Shown here: piece by piece, positions 55,031-63,052 of the stretch
How positions within the stretch are numbered: the first letter of the stretch is position 1
Layout: every line of letters begins with the position of its first letter
Assembly (NCBI RefSeq): GCF_009720525.1
Contig: NZ_CP043930.1
Location: 5,426,501-5,490,500 of the forward strand
DNA length: 64,000 nt
Direction of reading: 5' to 3'
Origin: Gimesia benthica
GTDB lineage: Bacteria > Planctomycetota > Planctomycetia > Planctomycetales > Planctomycetaceae
Position numbers and translations under genes: made by a program
Notes under the pieces: model-generated
The model's database searches: none
The model's input: only the letters and a program-made list of their open reading frames with translations
What the model was told of the DNA's origin: nothing

Positions 55031-55675
55031 ATGAACGTTGACTCTCATCTGGTTCGTCTGGTGCATGACATTTTGTTTCGTGAGTGGGACCCGCTGGGTG
55101 TGAATGCAGATGAAGCCGCCTTCAGTGAGTATTCTCGGTATGATGTTGTGCTTCTCCAATTACTCAAGAGAGAGGCGGATGAACGGCGTGTTGCAGAGCA
55201 TCTGCTGCGAATTCAGGAAAACTCGCTGGGGATCAGTCCGACTGATCTTGAGAGGGATAAGGTGATCGCCTCGCGACTGCTGGCTGCGTATGAGATTGCC
55301 CAGCGTCGCATTCGACCGGCCCGCTCCGCGGAAGAGTTACTGGAACGTTATCAGACGGGAGAACGTGTTTTCAATGGCAGCCGGATTGAGACGGACGAAA
55401 GTGGAATTCTGGCGGGTTGTACTCTGAATGGTCTGGTGCTCCGCAATGCTTATGTGAAGCTCTCATTTCAGCGAGTGTCACTGCGAGGTGCCGATTTCTG
55501 GGACTCGGAGTTAAAGGGCTCTGACTTCTCTTATGCCGATTTAAGGGGGGCCAGGTTTGTCGGAAGCGTGCTGAGCGACACTTCTTTTCAAGGGGCCCGG
55601 CTCGAAGGAGCCCAGTTTAACAATGCCTGTTATCAGCTGCGCATGTTGAAAACAGGTGAGTTCCCAGACAGTTGA
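55031..55675 (+). CDS. Pentapeptide-repeat protein with an immunity-like N-terminal domain
   Basis: This protein has 214 residues. The N-terminal part (about 5-60: VHDILFREWDPLGVNADEAA, then SEYSRYD) resembles a small helical domain widespread in hypothetical proteins of the form REWDPIGV..., often seen near toxin or immunity genes; this is from memory. Residues about 115-200 are pentapeptide repeats of A(D/N)LxG type (LRGADFWDSELKGSDFSYADLRGARF, SVLSDTSFQGARLEGAQF), which fold as a right-handed quadrilateral beta helix. It probably works with the AT-rich gene 28 bases upstream. The function is unknown. Confidence 0.8.
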   Translation: MNVDSHLVRLVHDILFREWDPLGVNADEAAFSEYSRYDVVLLQLLKREADERRVAEHLLRIQENSLGISPTDLERDKVIASRLLAAYEIAQRRIRPARSAEELLERYQTGERVFNGSRIETDESGILAGCTLNGLVLRNAYVKLSFQRVSLRGADFWDSELKGSDFSYADLRGARFVGSVLSDTSFQGARLEGAQFNNACYQLRMLKTGEFPDS

Positions 55676-55697
55676 TGAACCGCGCTGATCGGAAACT

Positions 55698-56501
55698 TCA
55701 AGCAAATTCAGCGTGAATGTATTCTCCGATTGGCTGGAATCCCAGTCTGGTGTAGGCCCGGATGGCGGGGGTGTTGTCGTTGTTGACGAACAGGGTGATT
55801 TGTCTGTCCCGGGCGAACCAGTGTCTGCAGGTGGCGCTGACGGTCTGTTTGGCGTAGCCTTTTTCCTGGTGGGCGGGATGTGTCATTACGCCGCCTACCT
55901 GGGCGTAGTGTCGGGATAGCCCGTGGACATTGGCTTTGGCGATGATCTCGCCATCCTGTTTCAGTAGCCATTCGTATTCGGGGACTATACGCGCCCGCTC
56001 GTTTTCAGGCACCTCTCTGTCGGCGGGCTGCTCATCCATGATGTTTCCCAGGCGAATGATGCCGTCTATGTCGCCTGACGTCCCCTGGACTTCTGCTCCT
56101 GTAGAACAGTCATGGAAATTCTCCTGCTCCAGCAGGTACAGGGTCTGCTCCCGAACTTTGATGGGGGTGATGCCATGCTGCTGGAGACGGTCGAGGGTCG
56201 GGAGTGCATGCCGCTGGAAGGCGACGACATATTTCACGGGCCGGTTCTGTTTCACGAACTCATCGACAAAAGCATCGATGACAGTGGTACTCTCAGCATG
56301 CAGTGTGATGTCGTTCCAGAGGCCGAAGTAGACACCCAGACCCGTCAGCACATCATTTTCGAAATAGCCCAGATAAGTGTTGAACTCGAAAGGATTGTCA
56401 GAGAATTCAAAGCTGCCGATCACGAACATGTTTTCGAGTTCGTGCTGGTAAGCATAGTCCAGAATGAGCTGTTGATCTGAGGCGGTTAGTTCACGAAGCA
56501 T
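55698..56501 (-). CDS. GNAT family N-acetyltransferase (FR47-like)
   Basis: This protein has 267 residues. The N-terminal half is an uncharacterised GNAT-like domain (QQLILDYAYQHELENMFVIGS). The C-terminal half is a full acetyltransferase domain with VGGVMTHPAHQEKGYAKQT (acetyl-CoA loop) and LFVNNDNTPAIRAYTRLGFQPIGEY. The start is ATG 56501; a longer in-frame start at 56591 overlaps the terminator of the upstream gene. The substrate is unknown. Confidence 0.85.
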   Translation of the reverse strand: MLRELTASDQQLILDYAYQHELENMFVIGSFEFSDNPFEFNTYLGYFENDVLTGLGVYFGLWNDITLHAESTTVIDAFVDEFVKQNRPVKYVVAFQRHALPTLDRLQQHGITPIKVREQTLYLLEQENFHDCSTGAEVQGTSGDIDGIIRLGNIMDEQPADREVPENERARIVPEYEWLLKQDGEIIAKANVHGLSRHYAQVGGVMTHPAHQEKGYAKQTVSATCRHWFARDRQITLFVNNDNTPAIRAYTRLGFQPIGEYIHAEFA

Positions 56502-56560
56502 GGAGTGTCGGTTCCGGAAGTTGAGCTGTTGAAAGTAGTTCGCGACTAATCGTACAAGAC

Positions 56561-56600
56561 AAAAAAACGCCCGACAAGGTTCACACCTCATCGGACGTTT
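56561..56600 (-). terminator. Rho-independent terminator after the histidine-rich PDZ gene
   Basis: On the minus strand AACGTCCGA pairs with TCGGGCGTT (one T-G wobble) around a 16-base loop, followed by T residues. It lies about 36 bases beyond the stop of the minus-strand PDZ gene and separates it from the GNAT gene. Confidence 0.75.
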
Positions 56601-56635
56601 TACGGGTTGCCTGCAGTGTCATGTATTGCTTACTC

Positions 56636-57745
56636 CTAGAAGCTGGCTGCGGGCAGCTGAGTCATCTGAACGGTTGCCTGAAGTGGCTCGCCTTCGATGG
56701 ATTCCAGCAGTTCCATTTCCAGTACACCACCTGACTGAGCGATGACCTGGCCGAACACTTCGTTGTCGGTGATAACAACGCCGTTGCACTTCGTGATCAC
56801 CATTCCCGGTTGCATGCCGACAGCAGCGGCAGGTGAATTTTCTGCGACTGTTTCTACGCCAATCCCTTTGCCGGGCAGCATCATTCCTTTCAGACCGAGG
56901 AACCAGCGAACGTCTTCCACAACCACTCCGTTGGGAGCGACATAGTCACAAGTTGGATACACGTAGTTGCAGTACTGGTAGTTACCGGGCACGCAGTTTC
57001 GCAGTGGTGTGCAGTAGTTGTACCACCACCAGGAGAAGCGAGGACGATGGTTGTGCCAGTGATGGTTTCCGTGGTGACCATGATTGTGTCCGTTATGATG
57101 TCCATTGTGGTGACCATTATGATGTCCATTGTGGTTTCCATTATGGTGTCCGTTGCCCTGACCTGGTTTGTGAGGCATGGGCTTGGAAGGCCGTGGTTTT
57201 GGAGGACCATTGCCAACGGGAGGCCGAGGACGAGGTCGTGGTTTGGGAGCTCCCATGCCAGGTTTCGGAGGAGTGATTCCGCCATTGCCTGGTTTGCCGT
57301 TACCGATACCCGGATCGAGAGGTTTCGGGAACGGTTTGGGTTTGGTGCTTCCGATGCCTGTGAACGGTTTCCTGGTTGGGCGAGTAAAAGTGTTGCCTGG
57401 CTTCTTGTTGTTGAACTGGGAGTGAACCTGTTTCATCGAAGTGCGTGGCTGCAGGGGAGAACCCTTATGCTGCATCTTGGAAAACGAGTTCTGATTCATC
57501 CGCGTGTTTGTGACACGGTGGTTGAAGTTCTGAGGAGCCTTCATCGTTGATGTTCGGGATCGCATCCCGTTATTTCGTGATTGGAAATTCCCTCGTGACC
57601 GAGAGGAAAAGTTCGAGCGAGATGAGCTCGAGCGGGAGAAACCAGAGCGACCATTCGAGTGTCCTCTTCCCCCGGCATAAGTTTCTAATGTCATTGTTCC
57701 GGCGACCATTGCCACAATAACCAAACTGAGTGTGAAGCGTTTCAT
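56636..57745 (-). CDS. Secreted histidine-rich protein with C-terminal PDZ domain
   Basis: This protein has 369 residues. A signal peptide lies at 1-24 (ending ETYAGG). It is followed by a Ser/Arg-rich segment (30-65), a Gly/Pro/Lys-rich linker, a His/Asn/Gly repeat at about 199-233 (HNGHHNGHHNGH and similar) with 18 His in about 35 residues, and RPRFSWWWYNYCTPL. A C-terminal PDZ domain (about 285-365: GIGVETVAENSPAAAVGM, MVITKCNGVVI, GGVLEMELLES) ends the protein. The His cluster could bind Zn, Ni or Cu. Function is unknown. AGGGGAACAGGACA stands before the ATG. Confidence 0.85.
   Translation of the reverse strand: MKRFTLSLVIVAMVAGTMTLETYAGGRGHSNGRSGFSRSSSSRSNFSSRSRGNFQSRNNGMRSRTSTMKAPQNFNHRVTNTRMNQNSFSKMQHKGSPLQPRTSMKQVHSQFNNKKPGNTFTRPTRKPFTGIGSTKPKPFPKPLDPGIGNGKPGNGGITPPKPGMGAPKPRPRPRPPVGNGPPKPRPSKPMPHKPGQGNGHHNGNHNGHHNGHHNGHHNGHNHGHHGNHHWHNHRPRFSWWWYNYCTPLRNCVPGNYQYCNYVYPTCDYVAPNGVVVEDVRWFLGLKGMMLPGKGIGVETVAENSPAAAVGMQPGMVITKCNGVVITDNEVFGQVIAQSGGVLEMELLESIEGEPLQATVQMTQLPAASF
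57047..57151 (-). repeat. Short tandem repeats coding for the His-Asn-Gly tract
   Basis: The segment consists of near-identical 9- to 18-base units rich in CAC/CAT, AAT/AAC and GGA, coding for HNGH units. Such repeats can change length by slippage, so copy number may differ between strains. Confidence 0.7.
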
Positions 57746-58061
57746 TGTCCTGTTCCCCTTATTTCGTATCAGATTCCACGATTGTGTTTGTTTTGTTTAA
57801 CAGGTCCCATGCCTGTCTGACTTACTCAGCGTGAAGTGGGAAAAACTGTTACAGGAAAAATGAGAAAAGTTCTAACTTGTTAAATAACAGGTGTATGGCG
57901 CGTTGCTCGGCACGTGGGAATGTTACATATGCAGGTTTTTTGATGAGCAGGTTGCAATCAATTGATGGTCCGCGGATACTGGAATGGTTCGCCTCTGAAC
58001 AGGGGGGACGTCTTATTTCGGCTGACTTATTAATCTGAATATTTAATGGACAGGAATCCGG
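57746..58061. other. Divergent intergenic region
   Basis: The gap separates the histidine-rich PDZ gene (minus) from the NHL protein gene (plus). It contains the short dyad TGTTAAATAACA near 57878. No gene, terminator or clear promoter pair was recognised. Confidence 0.4.
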
Positions 58062-59069
58062 ATGATGAAGAAGTGCTTGCGTTCAATTGCGGTAGCTGTG
58101 GTCTGTTGTCTGGCAGTGCCGGTGATGGCGGGAGAGAAGGTCGAACCGGTGCGGATGGGCAGCGGTATCATGACTTTTGATACCGTGCCCGGCTGGGGGT
58201 TCGACGAACAGGGGCGTTCCGTTCTGGGCCCCACCCATGGCGGCGTGGTTGTCGACAAAGAGGGAAATATCTACACAAGTGCCAAGCTGGGTGTGTTCGT
58301 CTTCTCACCCGACGGGAAAGTAGTGCGCCGTTTTCTGGGAGACGAGTACTCAAACATTCACGATATTGAAATCCGGGATGAACCCGAAGGGGAATTCATT
58401 TACGGTGCCCGCAACGTGGCCGGGGAAGGGATCAAGTTTCACGCCGAGACGGGAGACATCGTTCTCAAACTGCCGTTCCCGAAAGAGTCCGGACTGAACC
58501 TCAAGAAGTTTGCCCCGACTGCAATTACCGTCGCCCCCAATGGAGACATTATTCTCTCAGACGGTTACGCCAGTAATTACATCTTCAAGTTTGATAAAGA
58601 TGGTAAATACAAATCCCACTTCGGTAAGAAGGGGAACGGCTTGAAGGAATTTAACACCGCACACGGGATGACGCTGGATACGCGATACAATCCGCCCCGC
58701 CTGTTGATCTGCGACCGTAACCATCAGCCCAAGGGCCGCCTGGTGCATTACGATCTGGACGGGAACTACATCGAAGAAGTAATCACCGGACTGGGCATGC
58801 CGACTTCAGTCGCGATCCAGGGAGATTACGTTTCGGTTCCCGACCTGCACGGACGGCTGGTCATTCTGGACAAGACCAACACCATCGTCGCCGTACTGGG
58901 TAACAACGAAGATCCGAAAACGCATCGCAACTTCAACGTCCCCCAGGATCAGTGGCGCGAGGGCATCTTCAGCGGCACTCACGGTTCCTACTGGGACAAA
59001 GAGGGCAACCTCTACGTGCAGGACTGGAATGTTTCCGGCCGACTGATGAAGCTGGTGCGGGTGAAGTAA
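58062..59069 (+). CDS. Secreted NHL-repeat / six-bladed beta-propeller protein
   Basis: This protein has 335 residues. A signal peptide lies at about 1-24 (SIAVAVVCCLAVPVMAGE). Repeated propeller blades follow, each with V..G.I..D/S..(N/Y)..F..DGK: HGGVVVDKEGNIYTSA, ITVAPNGDIILSDGYASNYIFKFD, and the last blade EGNLYVQDWNVSGR. It probably binds glycans or proteins outside the cytoplasm. Two ATGs (58062, 58065) are adjacent. A single-pass membrane protein gene follows 38 bases later. Confidence 0.85.
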   Translation: MMKKCLRSIAVAVVCCLAVPVMAGEKVEPVRMGSGIMTFDTVPGWGFDEQGRSVLGPTHGGVVVDKEGNIYTSAKLGVFVFSPDGKVVRRFLGDEYSNIHDIEIRDEPEGEFIYGARNVAGEGIKFHAETGDIVLKLPFPKESGLNLKKFAPTAITVAPNGDIILSDGYASNYIFKFDKDGKYKSHFGKKGNGLKEFNTAHGMTLDTRYNPPRLLICDRNHQPKGRLVHYDLDGNYIEEVITGLGMPTSVAIQGDYVSVPDLHGRLVILDKTNTIVAVLGNNEDPKTHRNFNVPQDQWREGIFSGTHGSYWDKEGNLYVQDWNVSGRLMKLVRVK

Positions 59070-59107
59070 CGGGGAAGAGCTGATCCTGCCTCAACAGGAG
59101 TCTGTCG

Positions 59108-59764
59108 ATGAATGGGATTCCGGAGGAGTTTCGTATTGCTGGTGATACTAAAGATGTTTCCAGTGATGTGGACGCCTCCGCGGATCCAGACATCCCTCTG
59201 CGAAAGCGGTATGTCATCCTGTTGTTACTGCTGGCGGTCCTGTTTGTGGGCATGCCTGTGGTATTGCTGGCGGCTCTGTTCCTGTTGCCTCCCGCGAAAT
59301 ATTCACAAGAGCCACGCTACTATGAAGTGACCGACCCGGGAAGTGACTTTAAGCACTATACCGGTTTCGACTGGCCGGAGTCGGCCCGGGTTGTCTCTGC
59401 GGGTGAAGTGAGGCTCGAATTCCTCGGGGATGGTGGATACTACCTGGTCTTTGATACCGATGCGGAGACCATTTCACACTGGTCAAAGCAACCTACCCCG
59501 TGGGGAGAAACTGAGTGGCAACCGGGACCGGTGCCAGCTGAGATTCCCCGGTTTTTCAACTTCGGCATCTCGGGGATGAGTGCTCCCACTCTGGGAACTG
59601 ACGCCGCGGGCCCGATCGAAGCGTTGCAGATAGAACGCCTGCTGGATTCTCCAGAGATTCGCTACGCCGCACGACAGCGGGCAAAGAACTCCTGGAACAA
59701 TGGAGAGATCCTGCTGCTGGACCCTGTGCAGAATCGAGTCTGGTATTCCCGCTGGGATTTATGA
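59108..59764 (+). CDS. Single-pass membrane protein, unknown
   Basis: This protein has 218 residues. It has an acidic cytoplasmic N-terminus (1-30), one membrane segment at about 35-58 (VILLLLLAVLFVGMPVVLLAALFLL), then about 160 residues outside with GEVRLEFLGDGGYYLVFDTDAET and PQ/W-rich stretches. The outer part is not recognised. AACAGGAG stands 7 bases before the ATG. It follows the NHL gene and probably shares its transcript. Confidence 0.75.
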   Translation: MNGIPEEFRIAGDTKDVSSDVDASADPDIPLRKRYVILLLLLAVLFVGMPVVLLAALFLLPPAKYSQEPRYYEVTDPGSDFKHYTGFDWPESARVVSAGEVRLEFLGDGGYYLVFDTDAETISHWSKQPTPWGETEWQPGPVPAEIPRFFNFGISGMSAPTLGTDAAGPIEALQIERLLDSPEIRYAARQRAKNSWNNGEILLLDPVQNRVWYSRWDL

Positions 59765-59794
59765 AGTCCCTCTTTGGTTGAGCGGGAGAGCCGT

Positions 59795-60574
59795 TCAGTC
59801 CACCTGGGCGGCCCAGTAGACTCCGGAGGCGACCAGTGATTTCGGACCGTCCTGAGCTTCCGGGTGAGGACTGTAACAGATCACGCGACCGGCACCAAAT
59901 TTGGAACGGATGATGGCATGAGTGCCTACCATCGCTCCGGCGGGGGCGCCGTTGCGGGCCACTTCGGTTTCGAAACGCGCCAGAACTTCGTAGCCCGGGA
60001 GGTGCTGCTGGTTGTCGGGGACCAGCAGTGGCCCGTTCTGGTAGCGTACTTTGTAACTTTTCGGACCGCGGGCGAGGACCTGTTGTCCGGCGGGTGTAAG
60101 ACCGATTTCAACGGTTTCAGCGCCTCGGGCCCAGTGCTGGCGATCCCAGACGCGGGCATTGATTACTCCCAGCGACCATTGGTAATGCGATGAGGCGAGG
60201 TAGGCCCCGGCGCAGATCCCCACATAACCACCGCCGTTCTGGACAAACTGGCGGACCGCTTTGCGGCCTTCCGGGGCCAGTGCTTTCGACTGCTTGCTGC
60301 CACTGCCGCCGGGCATGATGAGGACGTCAAAGTCTTTGAGTACGCCGTTACGAATTTCAGCAGGACGGACGACCTGATACTTGAAACCATTGGCTGGCGT
60401 GAGGAACTGTTTCAGATTACGCGGGCCGTTTGATTCCTTGTCCAGATAGTCAAACACCGCGACTCGAACCAGTTTCGTTTCAGCTGTCTGTTCTTCTGCC
60501 TGAACTGTGATCGGCAGACAGGCCAGACACAGGATGAAGAAATTCGCACAACGGAATTTAATAGTAGAACGCAT
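59795..60574 (-). CDS. Secreted GATase1-like protein (BPL_N domain)
   Basis: This protein has 259 residues. A signal peptide lies at 1-26. The domain has VAVFDYLDKES, FDVLIMPGGSG and VQNGGGYVGICAGAYLASSHYQW, in which the Cys of GICAGA is the nucleophile elbow of class I glutamine-amidotransferase-like folds. The BPL_N family shares this fold. A conserved HPE (SPHPEAQDGP) supplies His and Glu near the end, so a Cys-His-Glu triad is possible. No synthetase partner is present. It is preceded by the C45-type gene 29 bases upstream on the same strand; both carry signal peptides and strong ribosome sites, and they probably form an operon. Confidence 0.85.
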   Translation of the reverse strand: MRSTIKFRCANFFILCLACLPITVQAEEQTAETKLVRVAVFDYLDKESNGPRNLKQFLTPANGFKYQVVRPAEIRNGVLKDFDVLIMPGGSGSKQSKALAPEGRKAVRQFVQNGGGYVGICAGAYLASSHYQWSLGVINARVWDRQHWARGAETVEIGLTPAGQQVLARGPKSYKVRYQNGPLLVPDNQQHLPGYEVLARFETEVARNGAPAGAMVGTHAIIRSKFGAGRVICYSPHPEAQDGPKSLVASGVYWAAQVD

Positions 60575-60603
60575 GGAAGCTATCCTTGGTTTCGTCAGAT
60601 GTT

Positions 60604-61905
60604 TCAGGGGATCACGATTGTTTTCTTGACCGGAGCGAACCGGGGAGGCGGAGGAGCAGGCAGGTCGATCGCGGCCTGCTTCATTTCCTGCAGTTCCTGT
60701 TGCATCGCCTGCATGGCGAGTGCCGCCATCTTCTGATGGAAGCGGGTGACTGCCCCTTGTGAATAACCGTGCTGTCTGCGACTGGTCTGAAAAGCTTGCG
60801 TGAGCTTGAGGATTTTGTCTTCTGTTTTCCAGAGGTCTTCCCAGATACCGGGGAGGCCCTGGGTGTCGATGCCGTCACCCTCGGCTGATTTACTCCAGGC
60901 ACGCAGGGAAATTGCGATCTCTCCCAGCTCGGCTCCCCTGCGATCTTCCAGCGGGTCCGCGACCTGTTCCATGTCGACCCAACAGGGAACGGCCAGTGAA
61001 AAACTGGGATTGCCCAGAATGGTCCACATGGTTGTCAGGCCGGGGTTTTCTCCAGGTTTGACGCCATGAAAGACGGCTGCAGAAACGGTGGTGGATCGGC
61101 TGATGGTGTTTGCGGTCTGGATGATTTCGGGCAGCTTGCCTTTGGTACCGTTGACGGTGCCGGGGTGAGGAGTGCCTTGCTGGTTAGACAGGTCGCGTGT
61201 CAGGTTGCGAAGCAGGTATTCCACAGTGATGCCAGCTCCCCGCTGTTGTTCGAGTCGGGAACAGGCCTGGGAATAGCGTTCGGCGGAATAAATCTTTCCC
61301 AGATGACGCTGCTCGGGAAGGGCCGGCAGTCCCTGGGCCGTGGTGGCGAAGTTAGAACGTACGATGTAGCCATTGGGGGCTGTCTGGGGATCGTTGGCGT
61401 CAAACATTGCGTAGCTGTCGGGTCCGGTTTCGAAGAGGGCGGCACCTCCCCAGGCATCAATGACACCAAAGTTGGAAACAGTGCGACGGCCCGTTATGTT
61501 GGTTTCGTCGAGCAGTTTGCGGAAGTCCTCGACTGTTTCACAGGTTTCCAGGGCGTGTTTGATGAAGCGCCCATTGCCCATGCCGGACTTTTTGCCGGGA
61601 GTGCCGAGATCTTTGCTCAATGAGTTTTCCAGACAGAAGCCGGCTTCGTTGACGCCCATGAATGCCGATTTTCGGTTGCCTGCATTGACCACGGCAATGG
61701 CGCGGAGCGGCCCCTCTTTGAACAGGACCACTTCATTATGGATATTTGACGTGTCCCGATTTTTCCAGAGCAGTGGTCGGCCGTCAGCGGTCGCTTTTCC
61801 ACTGATAACAGCGGTCGTGCAGGCATGGGTGGAAGCAGACCCTGTTCCTGAAATCAGAACCAGCAGCAGCAGCGTCCGCAGCAGTGAAGTCACGTTTCGA
61901 GCCAT
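60604..61905 (-). CDS. C45-like N-terminal nucleophile hydrolase, secreted
   Basis: This protein has 433 residues. A signal peptide ends just before Cys29 (GSASTHAC), so after cleavage this Cys becomes the N-terminal nucleophile, as in acyl-CoA:6-aminopenicillanic acid acyl-transferase (C45) and related linear amide hydrolases. CTTAVISGKATADGRPLLWKN, FMGVNEAGFCLENSLS and GNPSFSLAVPCWV are family-like blocks. Such enzymes cut amide bonds, for example N-acyl or isopeptide links. GGAAGGT stands before the ATG. The BPL_N gene follows 29 bases downstream. The substrate is unknown. Confidence 0.85.
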   Translation of the reverse strand: MARNVTSLLRTLLLLVLISGTGSASTHACTTAVISGKATADGRPLLWKNRDTSNIHNEVVLFKEGPLRAIAVVNAGNRKSAFMGVNEAGFCLENSLSKDLGTPGKKSGMGNGRFIKHALETCETVEDFRKLLDETNITGRRTVSNFGVIDAWGGAALFETGPDSYAMFDANDPQTAPNGYIVRSNFATTAQGLPALPEQRHLGKIYSAERYSQACSRLEQQRGAGITVEYLLRNLTRDLSNQQGTPHPGTVNGTKGKLPEIIQTANTISRSTTVSAAVFHGVKPGENPGLTTMWTILGNPSFSLAVPCWVDMEQVADPLEDRRGAELGEIAISLRAWSKSAEGDGIDTQGLPGIWEDLWKTEDKILKLTQAFQTSRRQHGYSQGAVTRFHQKMAALAMQAMQQELQEMKQAAIDLPAPPPPRFAPVKKTIVIP

Positions 61906-62209
61906 GTCGTGTCAGACCTTCCATGAAGAACCAGAAGTCTCTTAAAGATAATTCCGTCCAGAACCTAAATTCTGAGGACATTTTGGGTTTCGGTTTTGAG
62001 AACCTCAAGTCAGGAGAGGGGCCTGCACGAAACCTGCATCAAATCTTCATATTGTGCAATGTCATTCCCAGCAGGAAAACAAAAAATTAAGATTCGGAGA
62101 GGAAAAGGAAAGATATTCTGTCAGGTAAGATGCAGATGTCTTATGCTGGAGGCAGGAAAACAGCTGTGTTCGCTGTCGTTACGATGTTGCATCCGGAAAG
62201 GGGACTCTG
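61906..62209. other. Intergenic region
   Basis: This is a 304-base gap upstream of the tandem paralog genes, divergent from the C45 gene. No repeat, hairpin or gene was recognised. Confidence 0.5.
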
Positions 62210-63052
62210 ATGCAGGAAATGCGATATACCGAGAAAGAGATTATGCCACTTATCGCAGAGCATCTGGTGGATATGTACGGACTGGATGATGATGAGGCAC
62301 CTGACCCGGTTCAAGATCTTGATCTCAGAATTGATCTGTATTTTAAAGCAGTCAAAGTCTGGGACGACATTGATTTCACCGATTTCAGATTTCGTTTTGA
62401 ACGAGTCTTTCAGATTAAATGTGCCCCTGAGGTGTGGGAACAATTATTTGGTGTCGGCTCACATTATCGAACTGAGGCCGAATGGGTTGAGCAGGTAGGA
62501 CAGTATCTGACATTCAGGAAACTGGTCGATTTTATCGCAGAACGTACAACCTATATCTCATTTCAACCTGTGCAGGTGATCGATCGTGAGTGTGGTCCCG
62601 CTGGTGCTTTTTACGGGATTACTGAGTTGTCGAATCTGCTTGTTTCAGCTGCCTGTCAGATTACACCTTCGACCAGAATCATTGATGCCTTTCGAGGAGA
62701 TGCTCTGGATCAATTCTGGAGTGAACTCTACTGGCGTAACAGGCAGAAGATTCCCGAGATTTCCAGAAAATGGGATTCCCTGTTCATGTCGGGGTGTCTG
62801 CTGGCTGTGCTGGAATTTCTAATTGGTATCCCGCTTTCAATTGTCACAGCCAACATTCTTTATCTATTAGCGCCGTGTGTTTCTCTCTATGCGTGCTGGA
62901 AGTTGTATCGCCTGTACCATCACTATTCCGATCCCTTGCCGCCGGAATTACAGACGTTTCGCGATCTGGCACTCTTCATTGCCGGTCTCAATAGCGACGC
63001 GGTGCTTGCAGTTCAGACAGATCCGCAGTGTGAAGTTGAAGGGTCGGCCTGA
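62210..63052 (+). CDS. Membrane protein of unknown function, first of a tandem pair
   Basis: This protein has 280 residues. The N-terminal 190 residues are acidic and globular. A marked block FIAERTTYISFQPVQVI, then ECGPAGAFYGI, lies at about 103-142. Two membrane helices follow at about 201-245 (SGCLLAVLEFLIGIPLSIV, LYLLAPCVSLYACWKLY), and the C-terminal SDPLPPELQTFRDLALF closes the protein. The next gene repeats these blocks, so they are paralogs. AAAGGGGA stands before the ATG. The stop overlaps the next start by one base (TGATG). No known domain is recognised. Confidence 0.8.
   Translation: MQEMRYTEKEIMPLIAEHLVDMYGLDDDEAPDPVQDLDLRIDLYFKAVKVWDDIDFTDFRFRFERVFQIKCAPEVWEQLFGVGSHYRTEAEWVEQVGQYLTFRKLVDFIAERTTYISFQPVQVIDRECGPAGAFYGITELSNLLVSAACQITPSTRIIDAFRGDALDQFWSELYWRNRQKIPEISRKWDSLFMSGCLLAVLEFLIGIPLSIVTANILYLLAPCVSLYACWKLYRLYHHYSDPLPPELQTFRDLALFIAGLNSDAVLAVQTDPQCEVEGSA

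Noticed and set aside
57047-57151. Possible CRISPR-like or satellite repeat
   Set aside because: The units are short, contiguous and in frame with the His-Asn-Gly protein tract; there are no spacers.
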